Notes: a model not told the origin generated them from the sequence alone. A stretch of DNA of 64,000 nt from Clostridium akagii DSM 12554 (GCF_000686725.1 NZ_JMLK01000011.1:1-64000); one strand, 5' to 3'; shown: positions 43,631-53,344, counted from the stretch's first letter. Made by a program: numbers and translations.

Positions 43631-44083
43631 ATGAATATACTTTTTGTTTGTACAGGGAACACTTGCAGGAGTTGTATGGCAGAAGCAATATTCAACAAGC
43701 ATTGTGATATAAAGAATATAAAGGCATATTCAGCAGGTATGAGTATTGAGAAAAATAGTATTACATCAAAGCACTCAGCAGCTGTTGTGATGGAAAATTT
43801 AGGCCTTGATATTTCAAATAGAAAAGCAGTGGGGCTTACAGAAAGTATGCTTAGCAAAGCGGATCTTATACTCACAATGACAAATTATATGAGTTCTATA
43901 ATTAAGGATCAATTTGAAAGTATTAAAGATAAGGTGCACCCATTAAATTTATATGTAAATAGAAATGGTGATGTATCTGATCCTTATGGTGGTAGTTTGG
44001 ATATTTATAAAAATACTTATAGGGATATGGAATTAAGTATAAAATTATTAATAAAAAAACTAAGGGAGGATAAAGGTATTTAG
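43631..44083 (+). CDS. ywlE: Low-molecular-weight protein-tyrosine (arginine) phosphatase
   Basis: 150 residues. The P-loop VCTGNTCRSCMAEAIF begins at residue 6, with nucleophile Cys7 and Arg13, and the late DPYGGSLDIY holds the acid Asp. The YwlE orthologue dephosphorylates protein phosphoarginine; tyrosine phosphatase activity is the alternative. GGAGG precedes ATG. The position between the Sua5 gene and rpiB matches B. subtilis ywlC-ywlE-ywlF. Confidence 0.92.
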   Translation: MNILFVCTGNTCRSCMAEAIFNKHCDIKNIKAYSAGMSIEKNSITSKHSAAVVMENLGLDISNRKAVGLTESMLSKADLILTMTNYMSSIIKDQFESIKDKVHPLNLYVNRNGDVSDPYGGSLDIYKNTYRDMELSIKLLIKKLREDKGI

Positions 44084-44131
44084 CAATACGTTTGTCTTCT
44101 TTTTTTGTAAATATACTCGGAGGTGTAAATG

Positions 44132-44581
44132 ATGAAAATAGCATTAGGTAGTGATCATGCAGGTCTATCTTTAAAAATGGAAATAATAAAACATCTAGAA
44201 GAAAAATCTTTGGAAATTAAGGATTTTGGAACATATACTGAAGAATCATGCGATTATCCTGATTATGCATATGCAGTTGCCAGTGAGGTTTCAAAGAAAA
44301 ATTTTGATCTTGGAATATTGGTATGTGGAACAGGAATTGGCATAAGTATAGCTGCCAATAAAGTAAAGGGAATAAGGGCAGCAGCATGCTCAGATACTTT
44401 TTCAGCACATGCATCCAGAGAACATAATGATGCAAATATAATTGCTCTTGGTGAAAGAGTAGTTGGAGTAGGCCTAGCGCTAGATATTGTGGATACATTT
44501 TTAAATTCAAAATTTCAAGGCGACAGACATCAAAGAAGAATAGATAAAATTACTGAAATAGAAAACAGGAGGAATAAATAA
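44132..44581 (+). CDS. rpiB: Ribose 5-phosphate isomerase B
   Basis: 149 residues. IALGSDHAGLSLK is the N-terminal signature; LVCGTGIGISIAANKVKGIRAA carries the catalytic Cys of the RpiB family, and RAAACSDTFSA follows. It interconverts ribose 5-phosphate and ribulose 5-phosphate. The second of two adjacent ATGs (44129, 44132) fits the CGGAGGTG spacing better. upp begins directly after its stop. Confidence 0.96.
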   Translation: MKIALGSDHAGLSLKMEIIKHLEEKSLEIKDFGTYTEESCDYPDYAYAVASEVSKKNFDLGILVCGTGIGISIAANKVKGIRAAACSDTFSAHASREHNDANIIALGERVVGVGLALDIVDTFLNSKFQGDRHQRRIDKITEIENRRNK

Positions 44582-45211
44582 ATGAGTAAAGTAACCCAAA
44601 TATCCCACCCATTAATATTACATAAATTGTCATTTATAAGAGATAAAAAAACAGGATCAAAGGATTTTAGAGAACTCGTTGAAGAAGTAGCTATGCTTAT
44701 GGCATATGAGGTTACTCGTGATATGCAGGTGAAAACGGTAGATATTGAAACACCTATATGTACTACAAAATGTAAAAGACTAGCAGGCAAAAAAGTTGCT
44801 ATAGTTCCAATATTAAGAGCAGGACTTGGAATGGTAGATGGAATGCTTAAACTTATACCAGCTGCAAAGGTTGGACATATTGGATTGTATAGAGATGAAA
44901 AGACTTTACAGCCAGTGGAATATTTCTGTAAATTACCACCAGATATTCAGGAAAGAGAAGTAATTGTAACAGATCCTATGCTTGCAACAGGAGGTTCAGC
45001 TATTGATGCTATATCTCTGCTAAAAAAAAGAGGAGCAAAATATATAAGATTAATGTGCTTGATAGGTGCACCAGAAGGTGTTAAAGCCGTTCAGGAAGCA
45101 CATCCTGATGTAGATATATATTTAGCATCCATTGATGAAAAACTAAATGAAAAGGGATATATAGTCCCAGGTCTTGGAGATGCTGGAGACAGACTTTTTG
45201 GAACAAAATAA
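44582..45211 (+). CDS. upp: Uracil phosphoribosyltransferase
   Basis: 209 residues. [18 protein letters not shown] starts the UPRT family; [13 protein letters not shown] and the PRPP-binding [12 protein letters not shown] follow, and [10 protein letters not shown] ends it. It salvages uracil to UMP. It starts at the base after the rpiB stop, with GGAGGAATAAATA before ATG. A terminator follows. Confidence 0.97.
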   Translation: MSKVTQISHPLILHKLSFIRDKKTGSKDFRELVEEVAMLMAYEVTRDMQVKTVDIETPICTTKCKRLAGKKVAIVPILRAGLGMVDGMLKLIPAAKVGHIGLYRDEKTLQPVEYFCKLPPDIQEREVIVTDPMLATGGSAIDAISLLKKRGAKYIRLMCLIGAPEGVKAVQEAHPDVDIYLASIDEKLNEKGYIVPGLGDAGDRLFGTK

Positions 45212-45216
45212 TAACA

Positions 45217-45342
45217 AAGAATAGTGACAAGTTAGAATATTTAAAAAGGCGATCTCCAAATGATTATATATAATCATTATAGGAGACCGCCTTTTTTCTG
45301 ATTCTCCGGATTTAGCCGAAAATTTTCTCTAACTTGACACTA
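45217..45342. repeat. Inverted-repeat unit around a terminator hairpin
   Basis: tagtgacaagttaga at 45220-45234 is repeated inverted as the complement of tctaacttgacacta at 45328-45342. Inside sits the strong terminator aaaaaggcgatctcc...ggagaccgcctttttt at 45243-45297, which serves upp and possibly the convergent znuB gene. Confidence 0.7.
45243..45297. terminator. Terminator between upp and the metal ABC genes
   Basis: A 15-base GC-containing stem with one mismatch, loop of AT and six T's; bidirectional. Confidence 0.9.
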
Positions 45343-46155
45343 TTAACTGCTTTTCTGTGTGACCAGTTGTTTAAATACAAGAACTAAAACTAGCACAAAC
45401 ACTGAAGTTAATGCAATGGTACCTCCCGGTGCACAATTAAGGTAATAAGATGAAATGAGTCCGGTAACCACATCAATAAAACCAAATATAACGGAAAAAA
45501 TAAGAGTTTTTTTGAAACCTTTGCCAAGTTGCATTGATGTAGCTACAGGAACTGCAATCATGGATGAAACAACAAGAATACCTATAATTCGAATTGATAC
45601 TGATATAGCAGCACCAGTTAAAATTGATAGCAAGTAGTTTATAAATTTAACATTAATTTGAGCAATTTTAGCACCATCTTCATCAAATGTTATATATACA
45701 AGTTTTTCATAAAGTACGCATAATAAAATTACGCTTATTATACTTATAAAAAGAATTGTATACAAATCACCTTTACTAACGGTTAGAATGCTTCCAAAAA
45801 GAAAGGATTCTATGTTACCTTGAGCCATACCACTACTTGTTAATGTTATGGCAATTCCTACAGAAAAAGTAAGCACAATAGGAAGAATTAAATCGGAATA
45901 TTGTTTATAGTAAGTCTTTAATATTTCGATAAAAACAGCACAAAGTGTAGTAAAAATAAACGAAGTTATAATTGGACTAAATCCAAATACAAGGCCTATA
46001 GCAACTCCGGCAAATGATGAATGGGCCAGCGTATCGCCTACCATAGAATATCTTTTTAATACTAAAAATATACCAATTGAAGGACATAATATTGATATAA
46101 GCACCGATGATATTAATGCATTTTGCATAAAACTAAGATGTAATAGTTGGAGCAT
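45343..46155 (-). CDS. Metal ABC transporter permease (ZnuB/TroC type)
   Basis: 270 residues with about eight membrane helices. YSMVGDTLAHSSFAGVAIG and the late ALTSVFVLVLVLVF fit the zinc/manganese ABC-3 permease family. GGAGG precedes ATG, located within the ATPase gene, whose end overlaps by 23 bases. A solute-binding lipoprotein gene (znuA-like) is not adjacent. Zinc is inferred from a Zur-like palindrome upstream; manganese is possible. Confidence 0.88.
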   Translation of the reverse strand: MLQLLHLSFMQNALISSVLISILCPSIGIFLVLKRYSMVGDTLAHSSFAGVAIGLVFGFSPIITSFIFTTLCAVFIEILKTYYKQYSDLILPIVLTFSVGIAITLTSSGMAQGNIESFLFGSILTVSKGDLYTILFISIISVILLCVLYEKLVYITFDEDGAKIAQINVKFINYLLSILTGAAISVSIRIIGILVVSSMIAVPVATSMQLGKGFKKTLIFSVIFGFIDVVTGLISSYYLNCAPGGTIALTSVFVLVLVLVFKQLVTQKSS

Positions 46156-46813
46156 TATGTAAAACCTCCGTGTTTAAATTAATATAATCTTCTATTGATG
46201 ATTTGTATCCTTGACCTTTGTCTATATTAAATATATGGGTTGAGTTTTCTATTGCAGCCTTCATATTATGTTCCACTGAAAGTATTGTAATTTTTTTAGC
46301 CGTGTTTAAATCCTTTATTACAGAATAAATTTCAGCTTGACTTTTAACGTCTATTCCACTTGAAGGTTCATCTAAAACTATGAGTTCTGGAACTCCCATT
46401 ATTGCCCGGGCAATAAATATTTTCTGCCGTTGACCTCCAGATAAACTTCCTATAAGCTGATTTTTAAAATTACCCATTTTAACTATGGATAAACTTCGAG
46501 CAATACAGCCCTTATCTTTAATTTTAAGAGCTTTCATATGGGATTTTAGCATTTCTTCAACTGTTAGAGGGAAAGCTGAATTAAAATTATCCATAATTTG
46601 TGGTACATACCCAATTTTTTTTGTTGATATTTCTATTGTTCCACTAGTTGGTTTCAATAAGTTTAGTATTAATTTCATAAGAGTACTTTTTCCGCTACCA
46701 TTTTCGCCTATAATTGAAAGATAAGATCCTTTTTCTACATTTAAATTAATATCATTTAAAGTATAGGGATTGGATTTATTATAAGTAAAATACAAATTTT
46801 TGATTTTTATCAT
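46133..46813 (-). CDS. Metal ABC transporter ATP-binding protein (ZnuC type)
   Basis: 226 residues from ATG at 46813, with AGGAGG upstream. Walker A GENGSGKST, Q-loop IGYVPQ, signature LSGGQRQKI, Walker B LIVLDEPSSG and H-loop SVEHN are all intact. It powers the adjacent permease for divalent metal uptake. The longer frame starting at 46936 was rejected because its added part crosses the promoter and operator region. Confidence 0.9.
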   Translation of the reverse strand: MIKIKNLYFTYNKSNPYTLNDINLNVEKGSYLSIIGENGSGKSTLMKLILNLLKPTSGTIEISTKKIGYVPQIMDNFNSAFPLTVEEMLKSHMKALKIKDKGCIARSLSIVKMGNFKNQLIGSLSGGQRQKIFIARAIMGVPELIVLDEPSSGIDVKSQAEIYSVIKDLNTAKKITILSVEHNMKAAIENSTHIFNIDKGQGYKSSIEDYINLNTEVLHNAPTITS

Positions 46814-46856
46814 AAAATATCCTCCTGAGTAATTGCTAAAATAATTATATACTTTG

Positions 46857-46873
46857 TTGCGAATCATTTGCAA
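46857..46873. promoter_or_regulatory. Zur/Fur-type palindrome upstream of the metal ABC genes
   Basis: TTGCGAATCATTTGCAA is a 17-base palindrome with one mismatched pair, about 45 bases before the ATPase start. The size and AAT-N-ATT core resemble Fur-superfamily (Zur) operators. No zur gene is in the window. Confidence 0.6.
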
Positions 46874-46988
46874 GTGTGAAATGATAAAAAAAAATATAAA
46901 AAGATTTTTGATTAATGATATAATATATGAGAACAATTATATAATAGGTGATTTGTAGCATAACAAATGGAGAAGGAGAAGATTCATT

Positions 46989-47477
46989 TTGGAGCGCAGA
47001 AATAAATATAATTATTATTTAGATATTGCAGAAACTGTACTTGAAAGAGGAACTTGTTTAAGAAGAAATTATGGATCAATTATAGTTAAAAATGATGAAA
47101 TTATAGCTACCGGGTATACAGGTGCTCCAAGGGGCAGAAAAAATTGTAATGATTTAGGGACTTGTAGAAGAGAAAAATTAAATGTGCCAAGAGGTGAGCA
47201 ATATGAGCTGTGTAGATCGGTGCATTCGGAGGCTAACGCAATAATTAGTGCTTCAAGAAAAGATATGATTAGTAGTATACTATATCTTGTTGGAAAGGAT
47301 ACAAAAACATCAGAGTATGTTGAAAATGCAAATTCTTGTACTATGTGCAAAAGATTGATAATTAATGCTGGAATTGAAATGGTAGTTATTAGAGATACAA
47401 AGGATGATTACAGGATAATAAAAACAAATTCATGGATAGATGAAGATGATTCCATTTATGATAAACGAGGATACTAA
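46989..47477 (+). CDS. dCMP deaminase-family protein
   Basis: 162 residues. VHSEANAI carries the zinc His and catalytic Glu, and NSCTMCKRLIINAG supplies the two zinc Cys of the deoxycytidylate deaminase fold; GYTGAPRGRKNCND is also typical. It should convert dCMP to dUMP for dTTP synthesis; a late-competence comEB-like role is the alternative name. TTG start, with AAGGAG about ten bases upstream. Confidence 0.9.
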   Translation: MERRNKYNYYLDIAETVLERGTCLRRNYGSIIVKNDEIIATGYTGAPRGRKNCNDLGTCRREKLNVPRGEQYELCRSVHSEANAIISASRKDMISSILYLVGKDTKTSEYVENANSCTMCKRLIINAGIEMVVIRDTKDDYRIIKTNSWIDEDDSIYDKRGY

Positions 47478-47527
47478 AATATTTAGACATTAAAAAAACA
47501 ATAATTACAGACGAAAAGGAAGATATT

Positions 47528-48565
47528 ATGGAAAATTTATTTTTAATTGCATTATTGTCCACGTTAATTTCTTTTATTAGCACTCCGCTTATAAGAAAAC
47601 TTGCGGTTATTCTTGATGTTGTGGATGTACCAAAAGATAATAGAAGAGTACATAATAAACCTATACCAAAATTAGGAGGTATAGCAATTTACATGTCCTT
47701 TATTATTATGTTTATAGCTAAAGGAGGCCCAATTAAAGAGGCGGAACTTGGTGTATTAATTGGGGCAACTATTATTGTTATAGGTGGTTTTATAGATGAT
47801 AAATATACTATAAAGCCTTGGCAAAAATTATGTTTTCAGTTAGTTGCAGCTTGCGTACTTATTGGTACGAAAACAATGATTTCCATAGTTACAAATCCCA
47901 TAGGAGATGCAAGCCAATTTTTGACTATAAATCCATACATTGCAATTCCTCTAACTTTGATATGGGTTATAGGGGTTACCAATGCTTTTAATTTAATTGA
48001 CGGTCTAGATGGACTTTCAGCGGGGCTTGGTTTTATTGCTTGCGTTACCATGATTGTAGCTTCATATTTAAGTGGTAGAGTAGAGCCTGAGATAATTGTG
48101 ATAACTATTATACTTGCAGGAGCAATACTAGGATTTTTACCTTATAATTTCAACCCTGCATCAATTTTTATGGGAGACACAGGTGCTCAGCTTATTGGAT
48201 TTTTATTAGCAGCGATAGCTATGAAAGGTGCAATAAAGGCTACTTCAGCAATAGTATTAGCTGTGCCAATTTTGGCATTAGGGCTTCCTATTTATGACAC
48301 TATTTTTGCAATAGTAAGAAGAAAAATAAATGGAAAACCTATAGCACAGGGGGATAAGGGGCATTTACATCATAGGCTTTTAAATATGGGACTTAGTCAG
48401 CGCCAGGCTGTAATTATCATGTATTTGATAAGTGCAATATTAGGACTGATTGCAGTGATAGTAATGCAACTCACAAATCGGAGCGCTTATATGGTTTTTG
48501 CTGCTGTGATAATTTTGATTGTATTTTTAGCATGGAGATTTGGTTTGTTTAAACATAAAAACTAA
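47528..48565 (+). CDS. tagO: Undecaprenyl-phosphate N-acetylglucosaminyl-1-phosphate transferase
   Basis: 345 residues with about eleven membrane helices. The MraY/WecA family motifs are present: VPKDNRRVHNKPIPKLGGIAI, GFIDDKYTIKPWQK, NAFNLIDGLDGLSAGL and FMGDTGAQLIGF. The late loop GDKGHLHHRLLNMG with its three His is the WecA/TagO form. It begins teichoic acid or polysaccharide synthesis on the lipid carrier. AAGGAAG precedes ATG. The UDP-GlcNAc epimerase follows 23 bases later. Confidence 0.93.
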   Translation: MENLFLIALLSTLISFISTPLIRKLAVILDVVDVPKDNRRVHNKPIPKLGGIAIYMSFIIMFIAKGGPIKEAELGVLIGATIIVIGGFIDDKYTIKPWQKLCFQLVAACVLIGTKTMISIVTNPIGDASQFLTINPYIAIPLTLIWVIGVTNAFNLIDGLDGLSAGLGFIACVTMIVASYLSGRVEPEIIVITIILAGAILGFLPYNFNPASIFMGDTGAQLIGFLLAAIAMKGAIKATSAIVLAVPILALGLPIYDTIFAIVRRKINGKPIAQGDKGHLHHRLLNMGLSQRQAVIIMYLISAILGLIAVIVMQLTNRSAYMVFAAVIILIVFLAWRFGLFKHKN

Positions 48566-48588
48566 CATACATTTAGGAGGAAAATCAA

Positions 48589-49716
48589 TTGAACAAAATA
48601 AAAATTATAACTATTTTTGGAACTAGACCAGAAGCCGTCAAGATGTCGCCTCTTGTAAAGGAACTAAAAAAGAGGAAAGAAATAGATATAAAGGTATGCG
48701 TAACTGCCCAACATAGACAGATGCTTGACCAGGTTCTGAATTTATTTGATATAGTACCTGATTATGATTTAAATATAATGAAGGACAAACAGACATTAAC
48801 AAGTATAACCACAAGAACTCTTGAAGGGTTAGAAGAAATATTTGAAAAAGAACAACCAGACTTAGTTTTAGTACATGGTGATACAACAACTACTTTTGCC
48901 GGATCATTAGCAGCATTTTATAGGCAAATTGCAGTTGGGCATGTGGAAGCTGGGCTAAGAACTTTCAATAAATATTTCCCATTTCCAGAAGAAATGAATA
49001 GGAAGCTAACAGGTGCGATAGCTGACCTTCACTTTGCTCCTACTAAGGGTTCAAGGCAAAACCTATTAAACGAAGGAGTATGTGAAAAAAATATTTATAT
49101 AACAGGGAACACCGTAATTGATGCTATGCAACATACTGTTGAAGTAGATTATAAATTTGAAAATGAAGAACTTAATAATCTAGATTACATAGGTAAAAAG
49201 ATAATTTTGGTTACAGCACATAGAAGAGAAAACTGGGGAGATGGAATAGAAAACATCTGCAAGGCTCTAAAAAACATAGCACTTATGAATGAAAATGTGG
49301 AGATAGTGTATTTAGTTCATTTAAATCCAGTGGTAAGGGACGTTGTTTATAAAAATTTAGATGGCGTAAGAGGTATACACCTTCTGCCACCACTTGATAC
49401 AAAGGAAACTCATAATTTAATGAATAAATGTTTTATGGTAATGACGGATTCAGGGGGATTACAAGAGGAAGCTCCACATCTTGGTAAACCTGTATTAGTA
49501 TTAAGAAATGTAACTGAAAGACCAGAGGCTGTTGATGCAAAAACAGTAAAACTTGTAGGTACGGATGTTGATAAGATAATTTATGAAACAAATGAACTTA
49601 TCAATGATAAGGAAAAGTATTTAAATATGAGTAGAGCTATAAATCCTTATGGAGACGGTCATGCATCCGAAAGAATAGTAGATATAATTCTAAAATATTT
49701 CCATGCTAAGCAGTAA
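48589..49716 (+). CDS. wecB: UDP-N-acetylglucosamine 2-epimerase (non-hydrolysing)
   Basis: 375 residues. ITIFGTRPEAVKMSPLVKEL begins the family, and VHGDTTTTFAGSLAAFY, VEAGLRTF and TDSGGLQEEAP are its standard segments. It makes UDP-ManNAc for teichoic linkage units or capsule; mnaA is the Bacillus name. TTG start with AGGAGG upstream. It follows tagO, which uses the related UDP-GlcNAc, so both feed the same wall polymer. Confidence 0.94.
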   Translation: MNKIKIITIFGTRPEAVKMSPLVKELKKRKEIDIKVCVTAQHRQMLDQVLNLFDIVPDYDLNIMKDKQTLTSITTRTLEGLEEIFEKEQPDLVLVHGDTTTTFAGSLAAFYRQIAVGHVEAGLRTFNKYFPFPEEMNRKLTGAIADLHFAPTKGSRQNLLNEGVCEKNIYITGNTVIDAMQHTVEVDYKFENEELNNLDYIGKKIILVTAHRRENWGDGIENICKALKNIALMNENVEIVYLVHLNPVVRDVVYKNLDGVRGIHLLPPLDTKETHNLMNKCFMVMTDSGGLQEEAPHLGKPVLVLRNVTERPEAVDAKTVKLVGTDVDKIIYETNELINDKEKYLNMSRAINPYGDGHASERIVDIILKYFHAKQ

Positions 49717-49761
49717 TTATTAAATGATGAATAGACATTGTTTATTTTTTCACAAAATGCC

Positions 49762-49790
49762 TTGATAAAAAATTTTATTGTGGGTATAAT
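49762..49790 (+). promoter_or_regulatory. Sigma-A promoter of thlA
   Basis: TTGATA and TATAAT with a 17-base spacer, 77 bases before the thiolase ATG. Clostridial thl promoters are known to be strong and constitutive. Confidence 0.85.
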
Positions 49791-49866
49791 TATGTTGGAA
49801 AGAAAATAACCGTAACAAAACAAATTGATAATTACTTAAGAATATAAATTTTAGGAGGTCGTTTTC

Positions 49867-51045
49867 ATGAGAGAAGTAGTAATCGCAAGTGCAGTAAGAA
49901 CACCAGTTGGTTCATTTGGTGGAGCATTAAAAGGTATAACAGCAGTAGACTTAGGCGCAATAGTTATTAAAGAGGCTGTTAAAAGAGCAGGAATAAAACC
50001 AGAGGACGTTGAAGAAGTAGTTATGGGTAATGTTCTTCAAGCAGGACTTGGACAAAACCCAGCAAGACAGTCTTCTGTAAAAGCAGGACTACCAATTGAA
50101 GTATCATCTTTTACAATTAATAAAGTCTGTGGTTCAGGTCTTAGAGCTGTTTCACTTGCTCGCCAGATGATACAATCAGGAGATGTTGATATTGTAGTTG
50201 CTGGTGGTATGGAAAACATGTCAAGAGCTCCATATTTAGTTGATGAAGCTAGATGGGGAACTAAAATGGGTGATAAAAAATTCGTAGATGAAATGATCAA
50301 AGATGGATTATGGGATGCTTTTAATGATTACCACATGGGAATGACTGCAGAAAATATATCAGAAAAATGGAATATTACTAGAGAAGAACAAGATAAATTT
50401 TCAGCATGGTCACAACAAAAAGCAGAAGCAGCTATAAAAAACGGTAAATTTAAAGATGAAATTGTTCCTGTAGAAATACCTCAGAGAAAGGGAGATCCAA
50501 AGATATTTGATACCGATGAATTTCCAAGATTTGGTACAACTGCTGAAACATTAGCAAAACTAAGACCTTCATTTAAAAAAGATGGTACTGTAACTGCAGG
50601 AAATGCATCAGGTATAAATGATGGAGCTGCTGCATTTGTTATAATGAGTGCTGAAAAAGCAAAAGAACTTGGAGTAAAACCACTTGCAACAATAAGAGCA
50701 TTTGGTTCAAAGGGAGTAGACCCTGCTATAATGGGTTATGGTCCAGTTGGAGCTACAAAAGTTGCACTTGAAAGAGCTAATTTAAAGGTTGAAGATTTAG
50801 ATTTAATTGAAGCTAATGAAGCTTTTGCAGCTCAAAGTTTAGCTGTTGCAAAAGATTTGAAATTCAACATGGATATAGTTAATGTAAATGGTGGAGCTAT
50901 TGCACTTGGACATCCAGTAGGAGCATCAGGAGCAAGAATATTAGTAACACTTTTATATGAAATGGAAAAAAGAGATGCTAAAAAAGGTCTTGCTACACTT
51001 TGTATAGGTGGCGGACAAGGAACAGCTCTAATAGTTGAAAGATAA
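49867..51045 (+). CDS. thlA: Acetyl-CoA acetyltransferase (thiolase)
   Basis: 392 residues, biosynthetic thiolase. Nucleophile Cys lies in [14 protein letters not shown], and the acid-base residues are in [18 protein letters not shown] and [11 protein letters not shown]. It condenses two acetyl-CoA to acetoacetyl-CoA, the entry to butyrate-type fermentation or the MVA-like routes. AGGAGG precedes ATG. It stands alone between its own promoter and terminator. Butyrate pathway genes are not in this window. Confidence 0.97.
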   Translation: MREVVIASAVRTPVGSFGGALKGITAVDLGAIVIKEAVKRAGIKPEDVEEVVMGNVLQAGLGQNPARQSSVKAGLPIEVSSFTINKVCGSGLRAVSLARQMIQSGDVDIVVAGGMENMSRAPYLVDEARWGTKMGDKKFVDEMIKDGLWDAFNDYHMGMTAENISEKWNITREEQDKFSAWSQQKAEAAIKNGKFKDEIVPVEIPQRKGDPKIFDTDEFPRFGTTAETLAKLRPSFKKDGTVTAGNASGINDGAAAFVIMSAEKAKELGVKPLATIRAFGSKGVDPAIMGYGPVGATKVALERANLKVEDLDLIEANEAFAAQSLAVAKDLKFNMDIVNVNGGAIALGHPVGASGARILVTLLYEMEKRDAKKGLATLCIGGGQGTALIVER

Positions 51046-51061
51046 AATATGAACTTTTTGT

Positions 51062-51099
51062 AAACAAAGGAGATGGATTTTTAGCATCTCCTTTGTTTT
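51062..51099 (+). terminator. Terminator after thlA
   Basis: aaacaaaggagatg and catctcctttgttt with a short loop and terminal T's. Confidence 0.92.
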
Positions 51100-51376
51100 A
51101 TTCAAAAAACTTTATTATTTACATATATATTTTGTACTTTATGCTAATAATAAAGCTTACTAATCAAAAAATGTATGCAGGTTTTAGGTTATGACTTCGT
51201 TTACAATGAAATTGCAGTGCAAAAAGACAGAAAATATAGTATTATCAAATAAATGAAGTAGAGAAAAAAATATGGTCATTATAGTGAAATAATAAGCTAA
51301 AGCTATTATTAACTATTATATCAAAGATAATCAATTGAAAACGTGTAATATGAGTACATTTGAACGATTATACAAG

Positions 51377-51405
51377 TTTCAATAAAAATTACTTAGATAT
51401 ATAAT
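51377..51405 (+). promoter_or_regulatory. Probable promoter of the atp operon; 51100-51438 gap
   Basis: TTTCAA at 51377 and TATAAT at 51400, 17 bases apart, 34 bases before the atpI start. The rest of the gap is AT-rich non-coding sequence in which no other gene, repeat or RNA was recognised. Confidence 0.55.
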
Positions 51406-51438
51406 TTATGTAGCGTATTCAGATGGTGGGTGATTAAA

Positions 51439-51795
51439 TTGGACTCAGAAGTTAAGTTTATTTTAAAGAGAGTATTTTTTATTGATATAATAATTGCAAT
51501 AGTAGCATTTATTATATCTTATGTTTTTTATAAACCTTACGATTATATAGTAGTAGTGGGGTTACTTTTAGCTGCATTAAATTTTTTGGGTAATGCGGTT
51601 TCAACAAGTTACATATTATCTAAGTCAAGTAATAAATTATTAACTGTTTTGTTATCAGCATTTAGAATTATCATTACTTTGGGTATTGTCATATTACTAT
51701 GTGGTAATGATAAATTTAAATATATAGCTATTATAATAGGATACACGCTTCACTACATAGCTGTTGTCATTCATGGATTCACAATAAAAGTATAA
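51439..51795 (+). CDS. atpI: ATP synthase protein I
   Basis: 118 residues from TTG at 51439, with GGTGGGTG eight bases upstream; GTG at 51430 overlaps it. Four hydrophobic segments with few polar residues (IIIAIVAFIISYVFY, YIVVVGLLLAALNFL, IIITLGIVILLCG, YIAIIIGYTLHYIAVVI). AtpI proteins help c-ring assembly in some organisms. It is identified by place (first gene of the operon) and topology rather than motif. It precedes atpB by 16 bases. Confidence 0.75.
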   Translation: MDSEVKFILKRVFFIDIIIAIVAFIISYVFYKPYDYIVVVGLLLAALNFLGNAVSTSYILSKSSNKLLTVLLSAFRIIITLGIVILLCGNDKFKYIAIIIGYTLHYIAVVIHGFTIKV

Positions 51796-51811
51796 GAAAG
51801 GAAGTGATAAT

Positions 51812-52486
51812 ATGGATTTGAATGCTAAAACGTTATTTACTTTGCGTTTAGGCGGTCACAATATTGGTATAACAGATAGTATTGTTACACAATGGGTAAT
51901 TATGGTTGTAATAGTAATATTGGTGCTAGCTTTAACTCGCAATTTAAAAAAATTACCAGATAAAAAGCAAAGTGTGTTAGAAATGCTTATTGATTTCTTC
52001 AATGGATTGGTAAGAGAAAATATGGGAGAAAAGTACATGAGTTTTGTTCCTTTCATTGGCACAATGGGAATTTTCTTGTTTTTCTTAAATCTAACAGGAT
52101 TAGTTGGAGTGGACCCTTCCACTAAAGACATAAGTGTAACAGCAGGTTTTGCAATTATAAGTTTTGTTGTTATAAATGTAAATTCCTTTAGTAAGGTTGG
52201 AATAGGTGGTTTTGGTAAAGAATTAATTAGTCCATATATACTAATGTTACCAATGAATTTACTTGAAAAAATAACTCTTCCAATATCATTATGTTTAAGA
52301 CTATTTTGTAATATGCTTGTAGGGTTTATAATTATAGGACTTATATATCAAGGTATGGGTCATTTTGCCTTTATAGTTCCAATACCGTTCCATCTGTTCT
52401 TTGATATGTTTGATGGAGTAATACAAGTGTATATATTTATGATGCTTACCATGCTCTACACTAAAATGGGTGGAGAGTTAGAATAA
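51812..52486 (+). CDS. atpB: F0F1 ATP synthase subunit a
   Basis: 224 residues with five or six membrane helices. The essential Arg of the proton channel lies in LPISLCLRLFCNMLVGF; a later HLFFDMFDGVIQVYIFMML is the last-helix motif. It forms the ion path beside the c-ring. AAAGGAAG precedes ATG. Confidence 0.94.
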   Translation: MDLNAKTLFTLRLGGHNIGITDSIVTQWVIMVVIVILVLALTRNLKKLPDKKQSVLEMLIDFFNGLVRENMGEKYMSFVPFIGTMGIFLFFLNLTGLVGVDPSTKDISVTAGFAIISFVVINVNSFSKVGIGGFGKELISPYILMLPMNLLEKITLPISLCLRLFCNMLVGFIIIGLIYQGMGHFAFIVPIPFHLFFDMFDGVIQVYIFMMLTMLYTKMGGELE

Positions 52487-52561
52487 CTTAATAATAAACT
52501 ACATCAAAATTGGTGCTAGATATTATAGATTGAAATTTTATATTTTAAGGAGGAATAAAAA

Positions 52562-52810
52562 ATGAATAGTACTAAAGCTTTATATGATGGAATGATAGCA
52601 ATAGGTGCAGGTTTAGCTGCAATAGGATGTTTAGGCGGAGGTATTGGTATAGGTACTGTTACCGGTAAAGCTGTCGAAGCTATTGGAAGACAACCAGAAG
52701 CAAGAGGATCTGTAACATCTACAATGTTTATAGGTTTGGCATTTGCCGAAGTAACTTCTCTATACGCTTTATTTATCGCTTTGTTGTTAATATTTACAAA
52801 ATGGCAATAA
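52562..52810 (+). CDS. atpE: F0F1 ATP synthase subunit c
   Basis: 82 residues, two membrane helices joined by the polar loop AIGRQPEARGS. The ion-binding Glu is in AFAEVTSLYALFI. Na+-type c subunits carry a Gln in helix one (GIGQG) and Ser/Thr right after the Glu; here helix one reads GIGIGTVTGKA and the Glu is followed by Val, so proton coupling is expected. AAGGAGG precedes ATG. Confidence 0.95.
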   Translation: MNSTKALYDGMIAIGAGLAAIGCLGGGIGIGTVTGKAVEAIGRQPEARGSVTSTMFIGLAFAEVTSLYALFIALLLIFTKWQ

Positions 52811-52862
52811 TAGAGTAGCTGAGTGTGTTAAAAAATGAGGCCGAAGGGAGGCTTTTGGGCAA

Positions 52863-53342
52863 ATGAATATAAGTATAGTTACAATATGTATTACTATAAT
52901 AAACTTTATAATTATTTTGTTATTTTTAAAACATTTTTTATTCGAGAAGATTACTAAAGTGATAGATGACAGAAATAATGAAGTTAAAGAAACAATAGAC
53001 AAAGCTAATTCTGATAAGAAAGAAGCAGAAGTTCTTAAGATATCAACACAAAAGAATTTAGATGAGTCAAAAGAAAAAGGTAAAAGTATTGTAGAAGAGT
53101 ATAAAGAAAAAGCTGAAAAAGTATCAGGTAATATTAAAAGTGAAGCTTCAAATGAAGCTCAGCTAATAATTACTAGAGCAAAAAAAGATATTGAGAGAGA
53201 AAAAGAAAAAGCAGAAGACGAATTAAAGAAAAAGGTAGTAGATCTTGCTGTTATTTTGTCTTCAAAAGCTTTGGAAAAATCCATAGATGAAGAAGAACAT
53301 AGAAGACTTATAGAACAATTCATAGCTAAGGTAGGTAATTAA
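52863..53342 (+). CDS. atpF: F0F1 ATP synthase subunit b
   Basis: 159 residues: an N-terminal membrane helix ([20 protein letters not shown]) and a long charged coiled coil rich in Glu and Lys ([20 protein letters not shown]). Two copies form the peripheral stalk. GGGAGG precedes ATG. It lies two bases before atpH. Confidence 0.94.
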   Translation: MNISIVTICITIINFIIILLFLKHFLFEKITKVIDDRNNEVKETIDKANSDKKEAEVLKISTQKNLDESKEKGKSIVEEYKEKAEKVSGNIKSEASNEAQLIITRAKKDIEREKEKAEDELKKKVVDLAVILSSKALEKSIDEEEHRRLIEQFIAKVGN

Positions 53343-53344
53343 TT

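Noticed and set aside
52562-52810. Sodium-coupled ATP synthase
   Set aside because: The c subunit lacks the Gln and Ser/Thr ligands of Na+ types.
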